DNA of 51,962 nt from Bacteroidia bacterium (GTDB taxonomy: Bacteria; Bacteroidota; Bacteroidia; Bacteroidales; Azobacteroidaceae). Of the stretch, positions 16,385 to 25,036 are shown piece after piece (within the stretch, counting starts at the first letter, position 1; each line of letters opens with the position of its first letter). The position numbers and the translations under genes are program-made. The notes under the pieces were generated by a model. The model worked only from the letters and a program-made list of their open reading frames with translations, ran no database searches and was not told where the DNA came from. Location of the stretch: NCBI GenBank assembly GCA_025996865.1, contig BNTV01000019.1, positions 1 to 51,962 on the forward strand. Reading direction: 5' to 3'.

Positions 16385-18511
16385 TCATTTTAGCCATTCA
16401 TCAAACCACCGGAAAAACTCCCGCTGAAAAAGAATCCCATTCTGCGGCTGCAAAATCCAGTGATTTTCATTCGGATAAATCAACATCCGCGAAGGAATAC
16501 CTCGCAGTTGCGCCGCATTGAAAGCCATCATGCCTTGGGATGCCAGAATCCGGTAATCCAATTCGCCGCAGCTAACAGCGATTGGCGTGTCCCATTTATC
16601 CACAAACCGGTGCGGTGAATTGGCATAACTGTTCTGTGCAATTTTATTGGACTTGTCCCAGAAAGAACCTCCCAAATCCCAATTGGCGAACCACATTTCT
16701 TCGGTTTCCAGATACTGGGCTTCCAGATTGAAAATTCCCGCGTGCGCCCAAAAAGCCTTGAAACGTTTGTTGTGGTTTCCGGCCAGCCAATAGACCGAAA
16801 AACCGCCGTAACTGGCGCCCGTACAACCGAAATGATCCGCATCGACATACGGTTCTTTGGCTAAAGCGTCTATCGCAGAAAGATAATCTTTCATGTTTTG
16901 TCCGCCGTAGTCGCCGCTGATTTGTTCATTCCAGGCTTGTCCGAATCCCGGAAGGCCTCGCCGGTTGGGAGCGACGATGATGTAGTCATGAGCCGCCATC
17001 ATCTGGAAGTTCCAACGGAGCGACCAAAACTGGCCTACCATACTTTGAGGGCCTCCCTCACAAAACAAAAGGGTCGGATATTTTTTATTCGGGTCAAAAT
17101 CAGGCGGATAGATTATCCAAGTCAGCATGTCTTTGTTATCGGTGGTTTTTATCCAACGGGGTTCTACTTTTCCCATTGTGATTTGAGACAGGATGTCCGT
17201 ATTTTCTTGAGAAACATTAACCCCTAAATCCCCTGAAGGGGACTTTGCGGCAGAGTCATTTGCAAGCGTCGCTCCCTTTTCTGCGGGCAAGGAGATTACA
17301 TAAACTTCATTCGGTGCAGACATGGATTGGCGGCAACCGGCTAAATATCCGTTTGCGTAAGCTATTGAAACATAATCATGCTGACCTTCTGTAATTTGTT
17401 TGATATTCTTACCGGGATTTGAGAAATCGACACTGAAAAATTGAACGGTTCCATGTATGCTGACAAGCATATAAATCTTGGAGGAAGCGTCGTCCCAACA
17501 AAAATCATCCACATTATAATCGAGAGATTCGGTCAGGTAATTTTTTTCTCCGGAGGCCAAGTCCATTACGAAAAGGCGGTTTTTGTCCGCCTCGTAACCG
17601 TCGCGTTCCATACTTTGCCAAGCCAGATATTTTCCGTCGGGCGAAAATTTCGGGTTAATGTCGTAACCCGCCATGCCTCCGGTTTGGTTGGTTGTCTCTT
17701 TTGTTTCCGTATTATAGAAATAAATATCCGAATTGGTGGATTCGGCATATTCTTTTCCGGCCTTTTTGCGCGAGGTGTAAGCGATGATTTTGCTGTCGGG
17801 CGACCAATCCAATTGTTCGATGCCGCCCATTGGTTTCATGGGTGATTCAAAAGGTTCGCCGGCCATAATATCCGTGATGCCGGATAGTTTTTTTCCGTCG
17901 TAATCAGCTACAAAAGGATGCGGAACCGTTTCCACCCATTCGTCCCAGTGTTTGTACATCAAGTTGTCGATAATCCGTCCGCTGACTTTATCCAAGTCTT
18001 TGTATTTATCGGAACTCTTTTCAAATACTTCTATCTGGCTGATAAACAAGATTTTCTTGCCATCGGGTGAGTACTTAAACCCGTCGATTCCATTTTCGTA
18101 ATTACTGATTTGTATGCGTCCGCTTCCGTCGGGATTCATTTCCCAGATTTGAGCATCGTAGAGGAAAGCGATTTTTTGTCCGTTTCTAATCCATTGAGCT
18201 TCGTTTTCGCTTTTGGGAGAAGAAGTGATTTGTTTTTTTTCGCTGCCGTCCGTCCGAACGGTAAACAGTTCGCGGTTGCGTTTGTTCAGAGCGATGTCGG
18301 TATAGGATACTCCATACAAAACCGTTTTCCCATCCGGGGAAATGGTTGGACTGCTTACTTGCCCCAAAGTGTAAAGGATTTCAGCCGACAAGCGTTTGTC
18401 CGTGACTTCTACCGGTTTTTTCCCGATAGTGACACTTGTTTCTTCTTTTTTCGTATTATTGGAACAGGATGCAAGCATAACGGCAAGCAGACAAAAATAT
18501 AAGTTTTTCAT
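16385..18511 (-). CDS. S9-family (prolyl oligopeptidase-like) lipoprotein peptidase
   Basis: A 708-residue exported peptidase. The N-terminus ends in a lipobox (VMLASC, Cys at about 16). Residues 40-400 form a beta-propeller with TolB/WD-like repeats (SPTISPDGKTVLYGVSY, WSPDSKIIAYTSRK, FSPDGKYLAWQS). The catalytic alpha/beta hydrolase domain follows with the nucleophile motif GASYGGFS, Asp in GELDYR and His in NENHWI. At about residues 418-432 (NDSAAKSPSGDLGVN) the protein contains the translation of a P1 palindromic half-repeat, in frame, in the linker between propeller and hydrolase. It is probably active on peptides in the periplasm. Confidence 0.88.
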   Translation of the reverse strand: MKNLYFCLLAVMLASCSNNTKKEETSVTIGKKPVEVTDKRLSAEILYTLGQVSSPTISPDGKTVLYGVSYTDIALNKRNRELFTVRTDGSEKKQITSSPKSENEAQWIRNGQKIAFLYDAQIWEMNPDGSGRIQISNYENGIDGFKYSPDGKKILFISQIEVFEKSSDKYKDLDKVSGRIIDNLMYKHWDEWVETVPHPFVADYDGKKLSGITDIMAGEPFESPMKPMGGIEQLDWSPDSKIIAYTSRKKAGKEYAESTNSDIYFYNTETKETTNQTGGMAGYDINPKFSPDGKYLAWQSMERDGYEADKNRLFVMDLASGEKNYLTESLDYNVDDFCWDDASSKIYMLVSIHGTVQFFSVDFSNPGKNIKQITEGQHDYVSIAYANGYLAGCRQSMSAPNEVYVISLPAEKGATLANDSAAKSPSGDLGVNVSQENTDILSQITMGKVEPRWIKTTDNKDMLTWIIYPPDFDPNKKYPTLLFCEGGPQSMVGQFWSLRWNFQMMAAHDYIIVAPNRRGLPGFGQAWNEQISGDYGGQNMKDYLSAIDALAKEPYVDADHFGCTGASYGGFSVYWLAGNHNKRFKAFWAHAGIFNLEAQYLETEEMWFANWDLGGSFWDKSNKIAQNSYANSPHRFVDKWDTPIAVSCGELDYRILASQGMMAFNAAQLRGIPSRMLIYPNENHWILQPQNGILFQREFFRWFDEWLK
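17216..17260 (-). repeat. P1 palindromic repeat, half copy inside S9 peptidase gene
   Basis: The minus strand reads GCCGCAAAGTCCCCTTCAGG followed by GGATTTAGGGGTTAA. This is nearly identical to the right half of the intergenic P1 copy at 6801-6863. It lies in frame within the S9 peptidase gene and encodes about 15 residues of its inter-domain linker. Confidence 0.75.
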
Positions 18512-18517
18512 AAAACA

Positions 18518-19048
18518 TCAGGGATATTGAGTGATTGAAACCAATTCGACATCAAAGAACAAAGTGGTATAACCTTTTAAGAGAACGTTTCCATAAGAAT
18601 CAATTCTTCCCGAAGCTCCGTATCCCAAATAGTAAGGAACACAAATTTTCCAATGGTCGCCGACCACCATATTTTGCAAAGCATAAGAAAATCCCCTGAC
18701 GGTTGCTGCCGTTGAAAATTCAACCGGTATGCCGTTACCGCTTGATCCGGCGTCGAAAATGCTTCCATTGTAGTAATACCCGTAATAAAGCACTTTAACA
18801 TTACTCGTTTGAAGCGGATGCTCCGTTCCCGTACCTTCTTTAAGCGACTTGAAATATACACCCGAAGGACCTGTTGCATCCGTTTTGTGGAATGTTAACT
18901 TGACATCTTTATAGTTGATGTTCTTTATTGTATCATTGTAGGCTTTCAGATTGTCGTCTCTCCAAACTTCGTCGATTTTGTTATCATTGCAAGATGCAAA
19001 AGAAAAAGCAACGAATATGGATATTGTCAAATAAATTAAATGTTTCAT
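18518..19048 (-). CDS. FKBP-type peptidyl-prolyl isomerase lipoprotein
   Basis: A 176-residue lipoprotein (signal ending SFASC, lipidated Cys at about 20). Residues about 75-172 form an FKBP domain (VKVLYYGYYYNGSIFDAGSS, GFSYALQNMVVGDHWKICVP, LGYGASGR and terminal LFFDVELVSI). It should catalyse proline cis-trans isomerisation of periplasmic or surface proteins. It lies 2 bases after glyS, a neighbourhood common in Bacteroidales, and is probably co-transcribed with it. Confidence 0.88.
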   Translation of the reverse strand: MKHLIYLTISIFVAFSFASCNDNKIDEVWRDDNLKAYNDTIKNINYKDVKLTFHKTDATGPSGVYFKSLKEGTGTEHPLQTSNVKVLYYGYYYNGSIFDAGSSGNGIPVEFSTAATVRGFSYALQNMVVGDHWKICVPYYLGYGASGRIDSYGNVLLKGYTTLFFDVELVSITQYP

Positions 19049-19050
19049 TT

Positions 19051-20592
19051 TTATATTTTTTTCAATAAATGTTTCATACTAAGTTTCTCCGCGATAATCT
19101 GTTTCAATTGGTCAACAGGAACACGTTCCTGTTCCATTGTATCGCGATAGCGAATCGTAACTTGATTATCCGTCAAGCTGTCGTGATCAACGGTAATGCA
19201 ATAAGGCGTTCCGATAGCGTCTTGACGCCGGTAACGTTTTCCGATAGAATCTTTTTCATCGTATTGGCAATGATAATCAAACTTCAAGTTGTCCATGATT
19301 TCCCGTGCTTTTTCGGGCAATCCGTCCTTTTTTATCAAAGGTAAAACGGCCAGCTTGACGGGCGCCAATACAGCCGGAATTCTCAATACCACCCGCGTTT
19401 CGCCATTTTCCAATTTTTCTTCAAAGTACGAACCGGCCAAAACACTCAAAAACATCCGGTCAACGCCGATCGAAGTTTCGATTACGTATGGAACATAAGA
19501 TTGGTTCAATTCAGGGTCAAAGAATTGTATTCTCTTTCCTGAAAATTTTTCGTGACTGCTCAAATCGAAATCGGTGCGGGAATGGATACCTTCTACTTCC
19601 TTGAATCCGAAAGGCATTTCAAATTCAATATCGGTTGCGGCATTGGCGTAATGCGCCAGTTTATCGTGATCGTGAAAACGGTACTTTTTATCGCCCAATC
19701 CCAAAGCTTTATGCCAACGCATACGGGTTTGTTTCCATCGGTCGAACCAGGCCAATTCTTCACCCGGACGTACAAAAAACTGCATTTCCATTTGTTCAAA
19801 TTCGCGCATCCGGAAAATAAACTGGCGGGCAACGATTTCGTTCCGGAAAGCTTTTCCAATCTGGGCAATTCCAAAAGGAATTTTCATGCGTCCGCTTTTT
19901 TGCACATTCAGGAAATTGACAAAAATCCCTTGCGCCGTTTCGGGACGAAGATAAATTTTTGTAGCTCCGTCGGCGGTTGAACCCATTTCGGTTGAAAACA
20001 TCAGGTTGAACTGACGGACTTCCGTCCAGTTCTTCGTACCGGATACCGGATCTACAATTTCTTCATCTATAATGATTTGTCGTAATTCTTCAAGATTACT
20101 GTCATTCAAAGCCTTGGCGAAGCGTGTGTGCAACGCTTCTTTTTTGGCTTCGTTTTCCAGCACGCGGGGATTGGTTTCCCGGAATTTTTGTTCGTCAAAA
20201 GTTTCACCGAATCGTTTGGCGGCTTTTTCCACTTCCTTATTGATTTTATCTTCGTATTTTGCGATTTGTTCTTCAATCAGTACATCGGCGCGATACCGTT
20301 TTTTTGAATCCTTATTATCAATGAGCGGATCGTTGAAAGCATCCACATGTCCCGAAGCTTTCCAGATGGTCGGATGCATGAAAATGGCGGAATCGATACC
20401 TACTACGTTTTCATTGAGTAAAGTCATACTGTCCCACCAATATTTTTTGATGTTATTTTTAAGTTCTACACCATTTTGTCCGTAATCATAAACAGCCCCT
20501 AATCCGTCGTAGATTTCCGACGAGGGAAATACAAAACCATACTCTTTACAATGCGAAATCAATTTCTTAAAAACTTCTTCTTGCTGTGCCAT
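19051..20592 (-). CDS. glyS: Glycyl-tRNA synthetase (homodimeric type)
   Basis: A 513-residue class II aminoacyl-tRNA synthetase, single-chain alpha2 type. Landmarks: N-terminal KKLISHCKEYGFVFPSSEIY and YDYGQNGVELKNNIK; motif 2 FRNEIVARQFIFRMREFEQM; ETSIGVDRMFLSVL (motif 3); and a C-terminal anticodon-binding domain starting about residue 410 (LAVLPLIKKDGLPEKA). Length and order are normal for the family. The gene has its own -7 box at 20617-20624, between the start codon and the orphan leader element E. FKBP follows immediately. Confidence 0.95.
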   Translation of the reverse strand: MAQQEEVFKKLISHCKEYGFVFPSSEIYDGLGAVYDYGQNGVELKNNIKKYWWDSMTLLNENVVGIDSAIFMHPTIWKASGHVDAFNDPLIDNKDSKKRYRADVLIEEQIAKYEDKINKEVEKAAKRFGETFDEQKFRETNPRVLENEAKKEALHTRFAKALNDSNLEELRQIIIDEEIVDPVSGTKNWTEVRQFNLMFSTEMGSTADGATKIYLRPETAQGIFVNFLNVQKSGRMKIPFGIAQIGKAFRNEIVARQFIFRMREFEQMEMQFFVRPGEELAWFDRWKQTRMRWHKALGLGDKKYRFHDHDKLAHYANAATDIEFEMPFGFKEVEGIHSRTDFDLSSHEKFSGKRIQFFDPELNQSYVPYVIETSIGVDRMFLSVLAGSYFEEKLENGETRVVLRIPAVLAPVKLAVLPLIKKDGLPEKAREIMDNLKFDYHCQYDEKDSIGKRYRRQDAIGTPYCITVDHDSLTDNQVTIRYRDTMEQERVPVDQLKQIIAEKLSMKHLLKKI

Positions 20593-20616
20593 ACCTTAAT
20601 TTTATTAATCAGACTG

Positions 20617-20624
20617 CAAAGTTA
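20617..20624 (-). promoter_or_regulatory. -7 promoter box for glyS
   Basis: Minus-strand TAACTTTG fits TAnnTTTG, 25 bases before glyS. It lies downstream of leader E, so glyS does not need that leader for transcription. Confidence 0.55.
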
Positions 20625-20654
20625 ACTCATTTTTTTACAATTTAATCGTAATTT

Positions 20655-20743
20655 CATACGTAAATAATTTGTTTTTTTTTATGGTCGTGTAGAACCGGTG
20701 CATTTTTCATCTGCTTGGATGTAATTTATCATACCGGTTTCAT
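20655..20743 (-). promoter_or_regulatory. Leader element E, orphan copy without a gene
   Basis: A copy of the leader family, close to element D. It has ATGAAACCGGTATGATAAA (mini-ORF MKPV-stop), the outer stem AACCGGT/ACCGGTT, the inner hairpin CATC-CAAGCA-GATG and the A-rich spacer. It ends at a second ATGAAA at 20657. That ATG opens only an 11-codon ORF (MKLRLNCKKMS-stop, 20622-20657), which overlaps the glyS promoter. The upstream box is degenerate (TGCATTTTT where D has TACCTTTGC). It looks like a leader that has lost its gene, or a spread copy. Confidence 0.65.
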
Positions 20744-20984
20744 AGATAAAATCTTTTGAAAATTCATTTGCCGAAAAATGCATGTATTTGCCAAAAAAAA
20801 ATGGAAATTATTCATTTATAAACACATCGAATCGAAAATCAGGCGTAAAACTAACGAATATTGAAAATAGTTTTATTTTTTTTGTCAAATTTTATGAAAA
20901 ATGTTCCTCATATACTTCTTAATTTAAAATTATATTGCGATATTTGTATCCAAATTTATTATTACACACATATAACACGATTTA
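20744..20984. other. AT-rich intergenic region between leader E and HTH gene
   Basis: No open reading frame or RNA gene is seen. The region must contain the divergent promoters for leader E and the HTH gene. A clear -7 consensus for the rightward gene could not be fixed (closest is GATATTTG near 20938-20945). Confidence 0.4.
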
Positions 20985-21023
20985 ATGATGAAAAATGAAC
21001 ACGATTTAATGATGAAAAATGAA
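20976..21023 (+). repeat. Perfect 24-nt tandem duplication across a start codon
   Basis: Two identical adjacent 24-nt units (20976-20999 and 21000-21023; each contains TTTAATGATGAAAAATGAA) duplicate the 5' UTR end, start codon and first codons of the HTH gene. The result is two candidate translation starts eight codons apart and an N-terminal duplication of MMKNE. Confidence 0.9.
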
Positions 21024-22019
21024 TTTGATGATTTAAATGAGATTATTGTTAGTACCGTTTTAAAAAATATTCCGAAGAATATAAAGCCGGTAATCTATTT
21101 GATGGAATTACTGGATTTAAGTAGAGAATCGGTATATAGGCGTATTAGAAAGGATATTCCGTTTTCTATGGACGAATTGACAAAGTTAGCATTAACATTG
21201 GATTTCTCGTTAGACGAGATTGTTGAAGGCAGTAAGAGGGAACGGATATTTTTTGACTTGGGATTGAAAAATCCGAGTAATTCCGTAGATTCGTTTTCTT
21301 CAGTATTCCAAGAGTACAGTTCCTATATAAACAGTTTATCCAAAGCCAAAAGTTCCAGTGTATTTATGGCCTTAAATTGTGTATATCCTTTATTTACGGT
21401 ATTTTTCGCTGATTTATTTAAATTCAATTATTTCAAGTGGCTCGTTGAAACTCAAGATAACATACCGAAAAATTATTTTTCAAATCTTGTTTTGCCACAA
21501 GAATTAACCGCTTTACAACAAAAAATTACGGAAGAAATCAAGGGCACCAGAAATGTGGCAATCATTTTGTCTCCGAATATCAGTTTAAGTGTAATCAAGG
21601 ATATTCAATATTATTACCAAAGGAAACTGATTAACAAAGAAGATTTGGAAATTCTTAGAATAGATTTGTTAAAAATGATGGATTTTGCCGAAGATGTTGC
21701 AAGAACCGGGCGACTTGACGGTGAAAATTCACAAATTGATATTTATATTTCTATTCCTTACATCAATTCCAACACGATTTATATGGAATATGACGATGTT
21801 TCGGAAGTACATTATTGGATATATCCAACTAATCCGATGATTATCCGAAATTCGGAAATCAATAACATCCAAAAGAAATGGTTCTTGTCTCTGAAAAAAT
21901 CATCCACTTTGATCACTCAATCGAACGAAATTCTGCAAGCTGACTTTTTTGATACGCAACGCAAGTTAATTAACAGGTTCGTGGTTGAAAATAGTGAGAA
22001 CACGTTGATTTATATCTGA
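20985..22019 (+). CDS. Helix-turn-helix protein, Bacteroidales-type, function unknown
   Basis: A 344-residue protein. Residues about 30-80 (MELLDLSRESVYRRIRKDIP then FSMDELTKLALTLDFSLDEI) look like an XRE-type helix-turn-helix. The remaining about 260 residues are an alpha/beta region I do not recognise, containing alternating charged helices. Bacteroidales genomes have such proteins with an N-terminal HTH and a long uncharacterised C-terminus, so a transcription regulator is likely. Start choice is ambiguous because of the 24-nt tandem duplication: ATG 20985, 20988 or the second-copy ATGs eight codons later. The gene is AT-rich and is followed by a clear terminator. Confidence 0.65.
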   Translation: MMKNEHDLMMKNEFDDLNEIIVSTVLKNIPKNIKPVIYLMELLDLSRESVYRRIRKDIPFSMDELTKLALTLDFSLDEIVEGSKRERIFFDLGLKNPSNSVDSFSSVFQEYSSYINSLSKAKSSSVFMALNCVYPLFTVFFADLFKFNYFKWLVETQDNIPKNYFSNLVLPQELTALQQKITEEIKGTRNVAIILSPNISLSVIKDIQYYYQRKLINKEDLEILRIDLLKMMDFAEDVARTGRLDGENSQIDIYISIPYINSNTIYMEYDDVSEVHYWIYPTNPMIIRNSEINNIQKKWFLSLKKSSTLITQSNEILQADFFDTQRKLINRFVVENSENTLIYI

Positions 22020-22060
22020 AAAACAGGGTAAAAGAAGACAGCCTCTTGGGGTAAGGAAGT

Positions 22061-22096
22061 AAAAAAGCGGTGGAACTCACGTCCTACCGCTTTTTT
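22061..22096. terminator. Rho-independent terminator
   Basis: AAAAAAGCGGT (22061-22071) pairs with ACCGCTTTTTT (22086-22096), with an internal GGA/TCC extension. The A-tract and T-tract on both sides make it usable from either direction, ending both the HTH gene and the sigma/anti-sigma operon. Confidence 0.85.
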
Positions 22097-22171
22097 CATC
22101 GTTTTAATCAAAAAAAAAAGTTAGTTTTAAAGAAATAGTATTTTTAAATTTATGGAATATTTATTTTGTTT

Positions 22172-22636
22172 TCACTCAACCGGATCGTTTGTTAAAGAAT
22201 CCGTTTTTTCAGCATCTGATTTCTGTTCTTGTGTCAGGTTCAATACGGAAGAAACTTTTTCGACAGCATTTTTGGTATCGAGTAAAGAATCTTTCGGTTC
22301 GGAATAAGTTTCCGAGAAAACCGTATCCATCCATTGCACTTGTTTGTAGTGGGTATGAAACCCGATTCCAATGGTCAAAATCAACAGAATCGAAGCTGCG
22401 ACTTTGATAACGGAATAGAATTGTATAACAACCGGCTGCCCGATTTCTGCTTTGAATTCAGGCGTGGCTTTCACCAAAGTTTGTGTTTTTTTCCATCCGA
22501 ACAGCGCTTGGTACTTTTTCCATTCTTCGGGAACGGAATCGCCGGCAAAAAAGTCGGTCAGAAGTTGTTCTTCCTCCGGAGAGGTTTCGCAATTCCAATA
22601 TTTATCCAATAACTGCTTAATCGTTGTCTGTGTCAT
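22172..22636 (-). CDS. Putative anti-sigma factor (single-pass membrane protein)
   Basis: A 154-residue protein with an N-terminal cytoplasmic region (MTQTTIKQLLDKYWNCETSP, EEEQLLTDFFAGDSVPEEW) typical of Bacteroidota anti-sigma-like proteins. One transmembrane helix follows (about 80-97, VIKVAASILLILTIGIGF), then a short charged periplasmic tail. The start MTQTT at 22636 lies one base after the sigma-factor stop; an upstream in-frame ATG would overlap it. Position directly after an ECF sigma gene supports the role, but there is no FecR domain and no cysteine cluster, so the assignment is by context. Confidence 0.65.
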   Translation of the reverse strand: MTQTTIKQLLDKYWNCETSPEEEQLLTDFFAGDSVPEEWKKYQALFGWKKTQTLVKATPEFKAEIGQPVVIQFYSVIKVAASILLILTIGIGFHTHYKQVQWMDTVFSETYSEPKDSLLDTKNAVEKVSSVLNLTQEQKSDAEKTDSLTNDPVE

Positions 22637-22637
22637 T

Positions 22638-23141
22638 TTAAATGTTATCAAAATGTTCTTTTAACTTTCGCCTGAGGCGGAATAAATTAATTTTTACCTG
22701 TTCTTCCGAAATATTCAGAATCACTGCAATTTCTTTGTAGCTCAATTCTTCAACTTCTCTCAAACGGAAAATGGTTTGTTGCTTTTCGGGCAAGTTTTTT
22801 ACCCATTTTTCCAGTAAATTCATCTGGTCTTCAACTTCAATTTTCCTCTGAATATCTTCGTCAAGAGCAGGATAATCATAATTTTCAGGAATTTCTTCCA
22901 GATTATTTTCCATTAAAGCAAGCTTGTCGAGCGCCATATTCCTCGTTGACCGGAAGCAATAAGCTTCCATATTTTCGATATTTTCCCATTCGGTTTTCTT
23001 TTTCCACACATTAAAAAGAACGTCTTGTACAACATCTTCTGCGTCCTCTTTATTTTTCGTGATACTGAATGCTAATCGAAATAATCGATCAATGACCGGC
23101 AATATGTTTTTTTTGAATTTATCCTGCCTTATCATATACAT
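22638..23141 (-). CDS. ECF-type RNA polymerase sigma factor
   Basis: A 167-residue sigma-70-family factor. Region 2 is at about 15-85 (RLFRLAFSITKNKEDAEDVV, then QDVLFNVWKKKTEW). Region 4 is at about 110-160 (LPEKQQTIFRLREVEELSYK, EIAVILNISEEQVKINLFRL). The final helix-turn-helix contacts the -35 element. An alternative start (MIRQDKF, 23135) differs by two codons. It is paired with the membrane protein encoded one base downstream, which probably holds it inactive. What it responds to is not evident. Confidence 0.88.
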   Translation of the reverse strand: MYMIRQDKFKKNILPVIDRLFRLAFSITKNKEDAEDVVQDVLFNVWKKKTEWENIENMEAYCFRSTRNMALDKLALMENNLEEIPENYDYPALDEDIQRKIEVEDQMNLLEKWVKNLPEKQQTIFRLREVEELSYKEIAVILNISEEQVKINLFRLRRKLKEHFDNI

Positions 23142-23174
23142 GTATATTTAAACGACGGTTGAGCGGAAAAAAAG

Positions 23175-24089
23175 TTACACTTTCAGGATCATTTTTTCGT
23201 AAGCCGGTTGAGTTTGAGGAAAAATTTCCAAAGCTTCATTGAGTAGAATCTGCTCGTTGGGATAGCGAGCCGAGAAATGGCCGATAATCAACCGTCCGGC
23301 GTTTGCCGCTTTTGCAATGCTTGCCGCTTGGGCGGCCGAGGAATGGAAGGTTTCTGTGGCGCGTGCCAAATCGGCGTTACTGAATGTCGCTTCGTGATAA
23401 AGTACGTTTACGTCTGCGATGATTGGGATAATTTTCTCATAATAAGCAGTATCCGAACAGTAAGCGTATTTGTGGGGCGGTTCGGCCGGACGGGTGAAAA
23501 CCTTATTGGGAATCGTTTCCCCTTCGCCGGTAACAAATGGAGCGCCTTCTTTGATCGCGCGGATTTGGCTCACCGGAACATGGTAGAAGTCAATCATCTC
23601 CCGGATGATGTGTGGGCTTTTGGGCTTTTCTTCGAATAAAAATCCGGCGCTGGGTACCCTGTGTTTCAGGGGAATGGTCGTAACTTTCAGGCTTTTATCT
23701 TCAAAAATCAATTCGCTTTTTTGAGGATTAAATGAGTGAAAATAGACTTTGTAAGGGAGCATCTTGCAAAAATATTGGAGCTGAGGCTCAAATATTTTTT
23801 CAGCGTCGGGATGGGCGTGGACGTAAAGATTGGCTGTTCTTCCCAAAAGTCCCAGTGTAGAAATCAGTCCGGGCAAGCCGAAACAGTGGTCGCCGTGCAA
23901 ATGGGAGATGAAAATGTGATTGAGTTTCTGGAAGTTCAGTTTCATTGCCCGGAATTGAAGTTGGGCGCCTTCTCCGCAATCAATCATAAAGAGTTTGTCC
24001 CGCAGATTAACAACTTGCGAACTCAGAAAGTGTTTGGTGGTCGGAAGCGCCGAACCACAGCCTAATATATTTACTTCAAAGCGTTCCAT
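23175..24089 (-). CDS. rnz: Ribonuclease Z
   Basis: A 304-residue metallo-beta-lactamase-fold endonuclease that trims tRNA 3' ends. The zinc-binding motif SHLHGDHCFGL is at about 61-71 and the second histidine/aspartate motifs are FEEKPKSPH (exosite-like region) and YCSDTAYYE. The C-terminal HFSARY is typical of RNase Z. Length is standard for the short bacterial form. It is followed closely by queE-queD on the same strand. Confidence 0.92.
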   Translation of the reverse strand: MERFEVNILGCGSALPTTKHFLSSQVVNLRDKLFMIDCGEGAQLQFRAMKLNFQKLNHIFISHLHGDHCFGLPGLISTLGLLGRTANLYVHAHPDAEKIFEPQLQYFCKMLPYKVYFHSFNPQKSELIFEDKSLKVTTIPLKHRVPSAGFLFEEKPKSPHIIREMIDFYHVPVSQIRAIKEGAPFVTGEGETIPNKVFTRPAEPPHKYAYCSDTAYYEKIIPIIADVNVLYHEATFSNADLARATETFHSSAAQAASIAKAANAGRLIIGHFSARYPNEQILLNEALEIFPQTQPAYEKMILKV

Positions 24090-24108
24090 ATTTTTCCGGC
24101 TGTGTCAA

Positions 24109-24690
24109 TTATTCAATATTAATTAATTTGTGGATTTGCAAACTCAATCGCCAACCGGGCATTTGCTTGACTTGTTCCACGCAATAGTCGATATTTTCTT
24201 TTGTTACAAGTATATCATCCGTAAAAACAGGACTCAAAAAATAATATTTTGCTTTCGGTAATCTCCCGAAACCGGGAATAGCATCGCCTTTTTTCACCGG
24301 CAAACGGACTTCATCGACGCTTGGATTTATTTTTTTTGCGTAATCCGGATTTCCTTTCGGACTGATTACCGTATAATTCAATAAATTCGATAAAAGATAA
24401 TGCCCGTTGCTCTCAATGGCTTGAGAATAACCTTCGCGTTCAAAAAAAACAATCACTTCTTCGGTCAATTGCAAAGCAGGCTCACCACCTGTCCAAATAA
24501 TCCACCGGCAAGGATATTGTCGGATAACAGAAAGAATCTGAGTAAGTTCCATTGTTTCTCCTCCCGAAAAATCCGTATCGCAAAAGTCACATTTCAAGTT
24601 GCATCCGCTTAAGCGGATGAAAATGGAGGCTTCACCCTGCCGGCCGCCTTCGCCCTGCAAAGAGTAGAAGATTTCTTTCACCTTAAGGTT
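24109..24690 (-). CDS. queE: 7-carboxy-7-deazaguanine synthase (QueE)
   Basis: A 193-residue radical SAM enzyme of the queuosine/7-deazapurine pathway, converting 6-carboxy-tetrahydropterin to 7-carboxy-7-deazaguanine. SLQGEGGRQGEASIFIRLSG and CNLKCDFCDTDFSGG give the substrate loop and the CxxxCxxC Fe-S cluster motif; WTGGEPALQ is the conserved SAM-binding GGEP segment. The start MNLKVKEIFYSLQ (24690) is chosen over an ATG ten codons upstream and overlaps queD by 8 bases, indicating translational coupling. Confidence 0.92.
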   Translation of the reverse strand, partial: NLKVKEIFYSLQGEGGRQGEASIFIRLSGCNLKCDFCDTDFSGGETMELTQILSVIRQYPCRWIIWTGGEPALQLTEEVIVFFEREGYSQAIESNGHYLLSNLLNYTVISPKGNPDYAKKINPSVDEVRLPVKKGDAIPGFGRLPKAKYYFLSPVFTDDILVTKENIDYCVEQVKQMPGWRLSLQIHKLINIE

Positions 24691-25036
24691 CATAAATACA
24701 GGAAGTTTTGGGCGTTTCACTCACTTCGACCGCATACAGTTCCGGGATTTCCGGTTTAAACCGCTTATAAATAAATCCGGCAATGTTTTCCGAAGTAGGA
24801 TGTCCGGGTATCACATCGTTCAGATGGCGATGGTCAAGGGTTTCTTCAATGTATTTTTCCACGATTTTCAAAGTGTTGTAATCTTTTACAAAACCGTGTT
24901 CGTCCAAATCATTCGATTTTAAATGAATGGTTATCACATAATTATGTCCGTGCATGCGGGCACAGGGATGGTCTTTTGCTAAAAGATCAAGAATATGGGA
25001 TGCCGAAAAAGAAAATTGTTTACTGATTTTATACAT
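24683..25036 (-). CDS. queD: 6-carboxytetrahydropterin synthase (QueD)
   Basis: A 117-residue QueD/PTPS-family enzyme that acts before QueE. The zinc ligands are in FSASHIL and CARMHGHNYVITIHL, the catalytic Cys/His/Asp in DHPCARMHGH and LDHRHLNDVI, and HPTSENIAGFIYKRF is the conserved C-terminal motif. It is the first gene of a queD-queE unit with rnz downstream. Confidence 0.93.
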   Translation of the reverse strand: MYKISKQFSFSASHILDLLAKDHPCARMHGHNYVITIHLKSNDLDEHGFVKDYNTLKIVEKYIEETLDHRHLNDVIPGHPTSENIAGFIYKRFKPEIPELYAVEVSETPKTSCIYEP

